Assembly (NCBI GenBank): GCA_027343965.1
Contig: DAHWJX010000014.1
Span: 1 to 14,890, forward strand
Source: JAKACU01 sp021821185
GTDB lineage: Bacteria; Bacillota; Bacilli; Alicyclobacillales; SLC66
DNA length: 14,890 bases
Direction of reading: 5' to 3'
Part shown: positions 1-6,173 of the stretch, one piece after another
How positions within the stretch are numbered: position 1 is the first letter of the stretch
Layout: each line of letters starts with the position of its first letter
Position numbers and translations under genes: made by a program
The notes under the pieces: model-generated
Seen by the model: the letters and a program-made list of their open reading frames with translations, nothing else
Databases searched by the model: none
What the model was told of the DNA's origin: nothing

Positions 1-489
1 TGGCACTGGGCGAGGATTGTTTCTTATAGCAAGCAGGATGACTTAGCGTTGCTTAAACCGATATTTGCCCAACCGTTATCACCTTTGTACGGTGGATTCG
101 CATCCCATCAACCGCATACAGGACAACCGGTAATAAATATCGGCTATGCGCTTGGATATAACGAACTTATCATCAATCGCATCGGACGCGTGTTGGCTAC
201 TGGTCAAACCATGTCGGTATGGGACTACGGCACTGTATATAATCTGCTGTCGGTAAAAACAGGCTCTTATCAAGGGGACAGTGGATCACCGGTCATCAAT
301 CATTACGGCAATGTTGTCGGGGTTTTAGAAAACGGTCAAGGATACAAAAAACCCACAGCGATGGCGAATCATACGGCATCAGGTGCAGTTTCACTTGCAA
401 CGTTGGAAATGTTTCTAGGCCAATCATTCAACGGTGACACATCCGAGTTACAACGATTGAGCAGTTACGGTATTGTTTGGGCAGGCTGA
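1..489 (+). CDS. Trypsin/chymotrypsin-like serine protease, 5' end outside window
   Basis: The frame is open from base 1, so this is the C-terminal 162 residues of a longer protein. Two of the three catalytic elements of a chymotrypsin-fold protease are visible: DDLALLK with the likely catalytic Asp at residue 14 (bases 40-42), and QGDSGSPV with the nucleophile Ser at residue 94 (bases 280-282). The catalytic His must lie upstream of the window. After the Ser come the expected strands, with NHYGNVVGVLENG. The TTG at 49 is not a credible start because it lies inside the Asp motif. It is the only + strand gene at the left end and faces the minus-strand operon across a shared terminator. A phage-encoded protease of this type could process virion or host proteins; the substrate is not visible. 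The family call is firm, the role is inferred. Confidence 0.9.
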   Translation, partial: WHWARIVSYSKQDDLALLKPIFAQPLSPLYGGFASHQPHTGQPVINIGYALGYNELIINRIGRVLATGQTMSVWDYGTVYNLLSVKTGSYQGDSGSPVINHYGNVVGVLENGQGYKKPTAMANHTASGAVSLATLEMFLGQSFNGDTSELQRLSSYGIVWAG

Positions 490-497
490 GTCAACAA

Positions 498-520
498 AAA
501 GCGCCCTATCGGGGCGCTTT
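498..520. terminator. Bidirectional rho-independent terminator between convergent genes
   Basis: AAAGCGCCC (498-506) pairs perfectly with GGGCGCTTT (512-520) around a five-base loop, TATCG. Read on the minus strand the stem is followed by TTTTTGTTG, a good U-tract. On + the tail is the weaker TTTCTTAT. It closes both the protease gene (ending 489) and the minus-strand operon (ending 544). Confidence 0.85.
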
Positions 521-543
521 CTTATGAGCGGATCTATATATAA

Positions 544-660
544 CTAACGTGCGCACTCTTTTGCGGCCTTGCGCATAGCGTCTTGAGCGGCTTTGCGGCT
601 GTTGAAATGACGGCCACGCAGTTTCTTACCAACACAATCGCGATAATTCGACTTTGCCAA
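544..660 (-). CDS. 38-aa highly basic protein, TTG start, last gene of operon
   Basis: This small frame encodes 38 residues, beginning MAKSNYRDCVGKKLRGRHF and ending KAAKECAR. It has 12 Lys/Arg against 3 Asp/Glu. The C-terminal half is Ala/Lys/Arg-rich and probably helical; there are two Cys (9 and 36). The start is TTG at 660, preceded by AGGGGG with nine bases between. That ribosome site overlaps the last codons of the 144-aa gene, whose TAG sits between site and start, so translation is probably coupled. The nearest upstream in-frame stop is that same TAG, so the 38-aa frame is also in phase with the 144-aa gene and could instead be a readthrough extension of it. The terminator follows about 25 bases downstream. 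The charge suggests nucleic-acid binding, but no family is recognised. Confidence 0.6.
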   Translation of the reverse strand: MAKSNYRDCVGKKLRGRHFNSRKAAQDAMRKAAKECAR

Positions 661-666
661 GATTGT

Positions 667-1092
667 CTACCCCCTAGGTGGGAACACGGCCTCCATCAGG
701 AACTTGGCCTCTTGTTGCCCGCTTTTGGGTAAAGTGTACCGCCATTCTTCAAGCGCTGCCCGAACTTGGTTTTCAGACACCTTTTTGGTATCGAGGATCT
801 TAGCCAGTTTCGGAGGAATACTCGTACGGTAGTCATGACTGATGCCTTCCGCGAAGTTCACGGCACTGGCCAATTCACACGGTCTGTGATCATCTACGGT
901 GCAATTTTTCTTGGCCATGTCGTATTCAATCTCTTTTTTACTCCGATCGGCTGTCATTCTTTCTTTTTCATAGGCGATAGCAGCTACTTGACTAGGCGAC
1001 TTTCCGAATGCAATTTCGTGTCCAATGTTTTCACTACGAATTTTACGCCGGGCTCGTACTGATGTTTTTTTAGGTGTGGGTGTTAGTGGCAT
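667..1092 (-). CDS. Hypothetical basic/helical phage protein with a GKxxxQxxAIA motif
   Basis: This encodes 141 residues from the ATG at 1092, or 144 from the ATG at 1101. I prefer 1092: GAGGGG lies ten bases before it but only one base before the upstream ATG. The N-terminus is strongly basic (PKKTSVRARRKIRS) and is followed by IGHEIAFGKSPSQVAAIAYE. That resembles the short 'G-K-x-x-x-Q-x-x-A-I-A' signature of many small phage and bacterial hypothetical proteins whose function is unclear. The rest is charged, with Cys67 and Cys75 (numbering from 1101) and a Pro/Arg C-terminus. It overlaps the end of the 322-aa gene by 23-32 bases and is followed by the 38-aa gene. The function is unknown; a structural or DNA-associated minor protein is possible. 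Confidence 0.75.
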   Translation of the reverse strand: MPLTPTPKKTSVRARRKIRSENIGHEIAFGKSPSQVAAIAYEKERMTADRSKKEIEYDMAKKNCTVDDHRPCELASAVNFAEGISHDYRTSIPPKLAKILDTKKVSENQVRAALEEWRYTLPKSGQQEAKFLMEAVFPPRG

Positions 1093-2038
1093 GCTGGTCA
1101 TTCCCCTCTTTATGTTCGCGCCATGCGTTTAAAACATCACGCCGAAATTCGGTATTCAGTTGACGTGCCTCTTTGGCCAGCGCTTGCACCTTATTCGCAT
1201 CAGGGGCCGGATTTAGACTTTGATCAATGAGAGCAATTCGTGCTGTAACCTCTTCTAAATCGTCGGCTGTCTTAGTTTTGTTCAGTAGATCCTGTCGAGC
1301 CCTGCGAAGCTCGGGTAATGCTTCTTTTGCTGCCTGTTTTTGCTCGGGCGATAAGCCGCGTAGCTTTTCTGGTGCCAGTTTAACGCGCTCAAGCGCATTG
1401 ATCACTTCTTCCGTGCGCTGAACGCGGATCTGCACTTCGGGATGGTCTATGCCATCCTCACGAGCGAAACGTAATGCCTCTTTGAGACTGGCAGCTGCGA
1501 TCGTCGTCTCAGGTACCGGACCTTGTAATTCGTCACGCATATGCACCATCTTATCGGCATATTTTGATAGCACTTCACGATCGATCTCTGGTGTGGCGGA
1601 CAATTTTTCTGGCGTCAAGTCGTATTCGAGTAACGCCACCACCTCTTCCCTTGCGGCCGCCACGGCAGATGTTTGCTGATCGGCTTGCTTAGCCGTTGAA
1701 GCTTCTTGCATAGCAGCTGATACCGTCGCTAAGTGAGCGCGAGTGCAAGGCACACAACCTATGGATACATCCATGTCAGGCGCATACTGACTATAGACGG
1801 CTTTCTTCCCTGTTTCGACTGCCGTTCCTTCAATTTCAATCGTGCTTCCAGCTTTGATCTCGTCGTGCATTTGTGTAACTTCGGCCTTAAGGTCTAGCAA
1901 GAGTTGTCGTTCTGTTTCGTGTTTGAGCTTCGTTAACTCAGTTTGTTTTTTGCTTTCACGAGACGTATTAACGTGTTGAACACCCTGCAACACAAAATGC
2001 TGAAATCGCATATCAGAAAGGATGTCTAAAAACGCCAT
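1070..2038 (-). CDS. 322-aa helical protein with CxxC and an internal tandem duplication
   Basis: The ATG at 2038 is preceded by GGGGTGAT, a good ribosome site. Residues 25-65 look like a charged amphipathic helix or coiled coil. A CVPC pair lies at 95-98, followed by H102, which could bind a metal. Two halves are related. Residues 133-171 contain LLEYDLTPEKLSATPE and end MRDEL; residues 212-253 contain ALERVKLAPEKLRGLSPE and end ARQDLL. The helices before them (101-132 and 179-211) also align loosely, so the unit is about 70-75 residues. There is no membrane segment or signal peptide. It lies between the anchored transglycosylase and the basic proteins, with a short gap on one side and an overlap on the other. 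I do not recognise a named family. A scaffolding, assembly or minor structural role would fit the shape but is a guess. Confidence 0.85.
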   Translation of the reverse strand: MAFLDILSDMRFQHFVLQGVQHVNTSRESKKQTELTKLKHETERQLLLDLKAEVTQMHDEIKAGSTIEIEGTAVETGKKAVYSQYAPDMDVSIGCVPCTRAHLATVSAAMQEASTAKQADQQTSAVAAAREEVVALLEYDLTPEKLSATPEIDREVLSKYADKMVHMRDELQGPVPETTIAAASLKEALRFAREDGIDHPEVQIRVQRTEEVINALERVKLAPEKLRGLSPEQKQAAKEALPELRRARQDLLNKTKTADDLEEVTARIALIDQSLNPAPDANKVQALAKEARQLNTEFRRDVLNAWREHKEGNDQHATNTHT

Positions 2039-2096
2039 ATTATCACCCCGATCCTTTGTTCAAATTTACCCAAAAATGAGGCGTTTTTACCCATGT

Positions 2097-2933
2097 TTAT
2101 CCCCAATCGCCATATTTATGGGTAAGATGAATCCAACCACGTCGATACGCGTAATAGCTTATTCCGGCGACTGCACCAACACCCAGTGTCCACCATGCCC
2201 ACGCGGGCACTTTTGATACCGTTTTAGTGATGTACTGGACAGGGCCTTGTACTGTTTTTGTTGTACTTGTTCCAGGCTTCGTTATCACGTTGGTGTTAAT
2301 CGGAGCATGAGCATACGTGGCTTTTACTTTGCAATTGCTGTCAATAATCGTGTTGATCGTGACGCTGTTTGCTGTTTTTTGAAAAAGGAAAAGCCCTGCT
2401 TGTACGCCAGCCGCACTACCTTCACCTACATAAGTGCCTAGCGCTTCAATCGTCTGCGCACTGCATTTCGGTTGTGCTAAAGAAGTCGCCGATGACGATA
2501 GGGATGGCGAATCGAGAGTAAGCCAGCCTTTAGACTGTGCTTCGCTCCAAGCTAACTGCAAGCGCGCCATATAGTATGCGGGCACTCCTGTGTAATCCGG
2601 ATGTCCAGAATGTCCAGCCACATATACAAGTAGTGAGAAACCAGTGAGATTGCTTGCGGCTTCTGACTTATAAGCGGAGGCAATGGGCTTAATGCCGATT
2701 TCCGCATTGATCGTTGAGCTCAGTAAGACCGAAGGACTACTTCCGTATTGATTCCATACATCGCCCTGGCCACCCGGTGTATGGAGCTGAAACAAGCCAT
2801 AGCTCGTCCCGTTGTCACCTATTTCGGTAGGTGTAATAGACGTTTCAGCATAGGCGATGCAAAGCGGTATCCATGCAGGCACACCATAAACGCTAGACCA
2901 ATGCTCAATGACGCTAATCGAAGCGCTGTCCAT
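2097..2933 (-). CDS. Lytic transglycosylase-like (SLT) enzyme with Cys module and C-terminal membrane anchor
   Basis: The protein has 278 residues. The N-terminal 1-135 resembles the soluble lytic transglycosylase / lysozyme-like fold: AYAETS with likely catalytic Glu30, then SYGLFQL (44-50), the usual structural motif. Such enzymes cleave the MurNAc-GlcNAc bond of peptidoglycan. A module bounded by Cys157 and Cys201 follows and is shared with the two preceding genes. A Thr/Lys-rich linker leads to a membrane helix at about 244-263 (AWWTLGVGAVAGISYYAY) and then RRGWIHLTHK. There is no N-terminal signal, so this is a tail-anchored protein; the positive charge after the helix predicts the C-terminus inside and the enzyme outside. 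The start ATG at 2933 lies six bases after the previous stop. It could act in cell-wall penetration by the particle or in release. The enzyme call is strong, the topology is inferred. Confidence 0.85.
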   Translation of the reverse strand: MDSASISVIEHWSSVYGVPAWIPLCIAYAETSITPTEIGDNGTSYGLFQLHTPGGQGDVWNQYGSSPSVLLSSTINAEIGIKPIASAYKSEAASNLTGFSLLVYVAGHSGHPDYTGVPAYYMARLQLAWSEAQSKGWLTLDSPSLSSSATSLAQPKCSAQTIEALGTYVGEGSAAGVQAGLFLFQKTANSVTINTIIDSNCKVKATYAHAPINTNVITKPGTSTTKTVQGPVQYITKTVSKVPAWAWWTLGVGAVAGISYYAYRRGWIHLTHKYGDWG

Positions 2934-2939
2934 AGGTCA

Positions 2940-3314
2940 TCACGCCTTTTTATGGTGTTCCATCATGATGGCTGCGACGACAATTCCTGTCACGCCTAAT
3001 GCTGCTAAACCGGCCAAAACATAGGGGTTTGACATCATGCCATTTCTCTCGTTGGTATACCAGAGGGAAATAACAGGTTTTTGGGAAACAATATTCTTTT
3101 TTGCCGTCGATGGATTGATATGATCTTGATGAGATACCAACACACATTCATAATCCTTGACGAAATTGAGTCTATATCCGCCTGCAATAGCTTGATGATA
3201 GACGCTGTAGTCAGAGTTGGAACCGAATTGTGCCCCATTTCCAACATAGGTGCCATATTGCGTACATCCGCCGACGCTGTAACTTGTCACGGATTGCTTG
3301 GTATACACCATCAT
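2940..3314 (-). CDS. Small tail-anchored protein with one Cys-bounded module
   Basis: The chosen start is the ATG at 3314, giving 124 residues, because AAGGGGG lies five bases before it. An upstream in-frame ATG at 3401 has no ribosome site and would add an unconvincing leader. Residues 17-57 form the module shared with neighbours (CTQYGTYVGNG near the start, closing Cys57). A linker with LWYTN (84-88) follows, then a membrane helix at about 98-117 and the basic tail EHHKKA. This is the same tail-anchored design as the transglycosylase downstream. The ATG overlaps, as ATGA, the TGA that would end a readthrough form of the 411-aa gene. No enzyme motif is seen. It is probably a displayed binding or structural protein of the virion or host membrane; the function is unassigned. 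Confidence 0.8.
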   Translation of the reverse strand: MMVYTKQSVTSYSVGGCTQYGTYVGNGAQFGSNSDYSVYHQAIAGGYRLNFVKDYECVLVSHQDHINPSTAKKNIVSQKPVISLWYTNERNGMMSNPYVLAGLAALGVTGIVVAAIMMEHHKKA

Positions 3315-3382
3315 GGTTGCCCCCTTCGATAGAAATACCAATAGCCAAGGGCCGCGACGCCCAATCCACCAGCCGCCAGCTC
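3311..3382 (-). other. In-frame extension after TAG encoding a membrane anchor
   Basis: Immediately after the TAG (3383-3385) of the 411-aa gene the same frame stays open for 23 codons to a TGA at 3311-3313. It reads ELAAGGLGVAALGYWY then FYRRGQP: a hydrophobic helix ending YRRG, as does the anchor of the transglycosylase (SYYAYRRG). The TGA overlaps the next gene's ATG as ATGA. The residues before the TAG (WYTNP) echo WYTN in the neighbouring anchored protein, whose SNPYVLAGLAALGV aligns with TNP-stop-ELAAGGLGV, placing Tyr opposite the TAG. The segment therefore looks like coding sequence interrupted by one amber codon. Confidence 0.7.
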
Positions 3383-4618
3383 CTAAGGATTTGTATACCA
3401 CGAATTGGACGTTATAGATGTTGTACCCTTGCTAGAACTACCGCTATTTGACGATCCTGACGATTTTGCTGATGATGCGCCGGACGACGATCCAGAAGAA
3501 TTGCCCGACGATGCGGCGGATGAGTTCCCTGCCACTGTTAGACCACCTGTGGCTGTCGAAGCTTGTACTAAGTGAGTGTGATGATAGGTAAAGAGAACCT
3601 TACACGGTGTTGAAGAGTTTGGATCCACGAGGTAATAGGTATAGCCGGTGCTCGAAGTCAACATATAGGCGTCATATTTGGCGTTGGCACCAACGGAAGT
3701 TCCATCTCCCATATAGATCCCTAGCGGGCATTTTCCGCGTGCATACGTCGTTGCTGTTTGTCCTGGCGTTGATGGTATGGCGGTCGGATTGCTCAAAGGT
3801 GTTACATAGGTGCTATGAATCAGGCAGTTTCCGTCAATCAAACGCATATAGTTATAATTACCTTTTATTTCTTGATAGATAAATAAGCCGGTTTTCGTCT
3901 GGCCTTTATATGTTCCATATTGAGCACCGCAAGAAGGTGGACTAGTCGATGTTAGGCCATAACCCAAGACTTCATAAAGCACTTTTTGTATAAACGGCCA
4001 ATATTCATCAAATGGAACATGCCCTGGACCTGGCTGTTCAAAAGGCGTATAAGCACTTGTGTTACCATAGGCATAGAAATAAGCACCTTTACCGAAACGC
4101 ACACCGAAGCTCGAATAGACATAGATATTTTCAACGGTACCGTTGGATAAAGTTTTTACTGTGGTTTCATGGGGCGCTGCCGTATTAGCAATGAAGCCCT
4201 TGCCTGTAGGTGGTGATGTTAGCACAAGACTCCGTTCATAGGGCCAGCCACTAGGTAATGCCGCAAAACTAGCCTGATTATCGGTGCTGCCTATATACTC
4301 CACGCCGACATCCATTGCTGACATCAAGTTGGTGAAATTAGCAGGAAAATCACCAATAGCTCCAAAGTCCGTGACCGATAGAGGCCAACCGCACCATTCG
4401 ATCCATACGCCGCCAGCAGAAACATAATTAGCGATCTCTTGATAAGGGCGACCAGAATATTCGCCTTGTTCATTTAATGTAATCGATATGTCGGCTGTGC
4501 TAATATGCGAATCAAGACGTAAGGCATTGGCTAATTTCGTCCAATCGTATAAAGGTGCAGCAGATTTACCGTATAATGTAGAAAATCCATTAGGCGAATT
4601 GACAATAATGTTTGCCAA
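3383..4618 (-). CDS. 411-aa surface-type protein: N-terminal alpha/beta-like domain, two Cys modules, Ser-rich linker, amber stop before an anchor
   Basis: The TTG start at 4618 has an excellent AAAGGAGGA seven bases upstream. Residues 1-220 form a domain shared with the 220-aa protein at 10628-11290: NYVSAGGVWIEWCGWPL (64-80) and FGKGAYFYAYGN (175-186), then Tyr-Thr-Pro. Two modules bounded by cysteines follow (Cys230-Cys265 and Cys297-Cys339), each with a G-x-Y-x-G start and an x-T-Y end. Residues about 365-400 are a Ser/Gly linker typical of stalks. The protein ends SNSWYTNP at a TAG, directly before an in-frame membrane anchor. It follows the XhlA-like gene by 17 bases. It is probably a displayed ligand- or wall-binding protein. 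The N-terminal domain might be a Rossmann-like or amidotransferase-like fold, but no catalytic motif is certain. Whether the natural product is anchored depends on the TAG. Confidence 0.85.
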   Translation of the reverse strand: MANIIVNSPNGFSTLYGKSAAPLYDWTKLANALRLDSHISTADISITLNEQGEYSGRPYQEIANYVSAGGVWIEWCGWPLSVTDFGAIGDFPANFTNLMSAMDVGVEYIGSTDNQASFAALPSGWPYERSLVLTSPPTGKGFIANTAAPHETTVKTLSNGTVENIYVYSSFGVRFGKGAYFYAYGNTSAYTPFEQPGPGHVPFDEYWPFIQKVLYEVLGYGLTSTSPPSCGAQYGTYKGQTKTGLFIYQEIKGNYNYMRLIDGNCLIHSTYVTPLSNPTAIPSTPGQTATTYARGKCPLGIYMGDGTSVGANAKYDAYMLTSSTGYTYYLVDPNSSTPCKVLFTYHHTHLVQASTATGGLTVAGNSSAASSGNSSGSSSGASSAKSSGSSNSGSSSKGTTSITSNSWYTNP

Positions 4619-4635
4619 GTTAGCGTCCTCCTTTC

Positions 4636-4935
4636 TCAGTGAATCAAAGTAACGATGATGCCAAGTTCCGCGACTACCGCCATAATGAGTGAGGTAGTAA
4701 CAGCAATTGCCGAAGCGGACCAGCGTTTGGTGTTACTTTTTAACGCCATTTCCGTTTCACCAATGCGTGCCGATAGTGCTTTTACTTCGCTTCTAATATC
4801 TTCAATTTGCGTGTCCGTGCCTTTGATCTCGCGTAAAATGTCATTTTTAAATTCACGTAAGTCGTCTCGAAATTCGCTGCGAAGACGGTCAGTAATACCT
4901 TGGATAAGCTGAATATCCGATGGCCCATCTCCCAT
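4636..4935 (-). CDS. XhlA-like coiled-coil protein with C-terminal membrane helix
   Basis: The protein has 99 residues. Positions 10-68 are a highly charged heptad-like coiled coil (EFRDDLREFKNDILREIKG within it). A single hydrophobic segment follows at about 75-98 (SAIAVTTSLIMAVVAELGIIVTLI). Length and order match the hemolysin XhlA family of Bacillus phage-like elements, which sit at the membrane and act with holin and endolysin in lysis. No XhlB-type holin is seen next to it. The ATG at 4935 has GAGGGG five bases upstream. It is the first gene of the left minus-strand operon, next to the divergent promoter region, so it may be expressed with the anchored transglycosylase downstream. The same shape could also serve as a small virion or membrane spike protein; the family call is moderate. 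Confidence 0.65.
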   Translation of the reverse strand: MGDGPSDIQLIQGITDRLRSEFRDDLREFKNDILREIKGTDTQIEDIRSEVKALSARIGETEMALKSNTKRWSASAIAVTTSLIMAVVAELGIIVTLIH

Positions 4936-5149
4936 AGAGTCCCCTCGTTTCCGTACAGTCTATCTAAGCGTTATCCTAGCAAAGAAACGGACAAGGCGCC
5001 GATTGTACGCTTGTCCGTTATCATTGATCGGTGTATGCCATGAATTTGAACTAGCCTTTTAGATGCATAAATGATAGATTAAACATAAATCAACTATCGC
5101 TCTCGTAACATTTAATTGGTAGAATATAGAGAAAGGAGATGAACAATTC
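4936..5149. promoter_or_regulatory. Divergent intergenic region between left operon and AAA cassette
   Basis: These 214 bases separate divergent genes and must carry promoters for both, but no pair of consensus boxes is clear. On + the best -10-like hexamer is TAGAAT (5120-5125), without a convincing -35, so it may need an activator or a phage factor. AAAGGAG lies 11 bases before the ATPase ATG. The most prominent element is a palindrome at 4986-5019. I see no gene here on either strand. Confidence 0.5.
4986..5019. repeat. 10-bp inverted repeat in divergent promoter region
   Basis: AACGGACAAG (4986-4995) is perfectly matched by CTTGTCCGTT (5010-5019) with 14 bases between. Read on the minus strand the stem is followed by TCTTTGC, so it could be a terminator stopping antisense transcription from the right. 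Its place between divergent genes fits an operator equally well. Confidence 0.6.
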
Positions 5150-6094
5150 ATGCCAAAAGTAGAGTCTGTCGCCGCTTTAGTGAGAGCCATTGGAGAAAAA
5201 AACCATGCGAGAATGAGAACCATTGTGGAACAAATGATTGCTCATGAACGGAGTGCTAACAAAACAACGTCAGCAGAGAAGTTAGAATACGCTCTTCGTA
5301 GTTGGCCAAATGTTCTTCAAATGGTTGAACTTCCAAGCAACATAAAGAGTCTTGTTTGGCCAGAAGACAGTACGACAACTTTGCTTGATGTATATCTGGA
5401 TGACGAAGTTGCTAACGGCGTAAATATGTTTATCCGAGAGAGAATAAACCATAGCCTCATCCATGATGCGGGACTACCTGTGCGGAAATCGTTATTGTTG
5501 GCAGGACCACCTGGCAACGGTAAAACAAGTCTTGCATCAGCCCTCGCTAACGAGTTGGGGTTGCAATTGATCTCGGTCAAGATGCATAGTCTCATTGATT
5601 CTCACATGGGAGAGAGCAGTCGAAACATCGGCAAGGTATTTGAATACGCCATGATGAACGATTGTCTACTGTTCATAGATGAATTTGACGCTGTTGGTTC
5701 TCAGCGAGTCAAGGGAGCAGATAATAGCGGCAGGGAATACAACAACATTGTTACTACACTACTCACAAATATTGACCGTTTCCCTGATAGCGGTGTCCTG
5801 ATAGCCGCTACGAACATGCCCGACGGTATAGACCAAGCAATACAGAGACGATTTGATGTAAAACTATGGCTTGGTAATCCGTCTGCGACGCATATCAAGA
5901 AGTACATTTCGAAATACCAGAATGAGCATAATATCTGTTTGCGTGATTCTCTGCCTGAATTAGTGTCCAAACTCGAAGGATCGCCTTGGTCAGCCGTTGA
6001 GAGCGCGTGTATTGATATCCACAAAGAACTGATTTTAGGACAGCCACCGAGCACTGCAAATTGGGTTGGGATGCAATCTGGTCTGGCCATTTAA
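5150..6094 (+). CDS. AAA+ ATPase (FtsH/Cdc48-like module with helical N-terminal domain)
   Basis: The protein has 314 residues. The first 50 form a charged helical region. The AAA core follows: Walker A GPPGNGKT (119-126), Walker B LLFIDEFD (173-180, Asp177/Glu178), sensor 1 in AATN (Asn222) and an arginine finger in QRRFD (Arg233/234). The region around 145-155 would be the pore loop. Residues 276-290 are the short C-terminal helical lid. The overall form recalls AAA proteins encoded beside subtilisin-like (S8) proteases in bacterial two-gene systems, but no such protease is adjacent here. It lies on + against the flow of the neighbours, and the GNAT gene follows at once, so the pair looks like an inserted accessory (moron) cassette, possibly host modulation or defence. 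ATPase assignment is firm; the partner and substrate are unknown. Confidence 0.9.
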   Translation: MPKVESVAALVRAIGEKNHARMRTIVEQMIAHERSANKTTSAEKLEYALRSWPNVLQMVELPSNIKSLVWPEDSTTTLLDVYLDDEVANGVNMFIRERINHSLIHDAGLPVRKSLLLAGPPGNGKTSLASALANELGLQLISVKMHSLIDSHMGESSRNIGKVFEYAMMNDCLLFIDEFDAVGSQRVKGADNSGREYNNIVTTLLTNIDRFPDSGVLIAATNMPDGIDQAIQRRFDVKLWLGNPSATHIKKYISKYQNEHNICLRDSLPELVSKLEGSPWSAVESACIDIHKELILGQPPSTANWVGMQSGLAI

Positions 6095-6173
6095 GTATGG
6101 AACAACACATAAACAACCTCGACCTACAAACATTGTCAGTCACAAACATAGAGCTCAAAGACCATGGAATGGA

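Noticed and set aside
49..489. Protease gene starting at the TTG of position 49
   Set aside because: The frame is open to base 1 and the TTG lies inside the catalytic Asp motif DDLALLK, so the true start is outside the window.
2940..3401. Longer form of the 124-aa anchored protein starting at 3401
   Set aside because: There is no ribosome site before 3401, and the extra residues overlap the amber extension of the upstream gene in another frame. AAGGGGG points to 3314.
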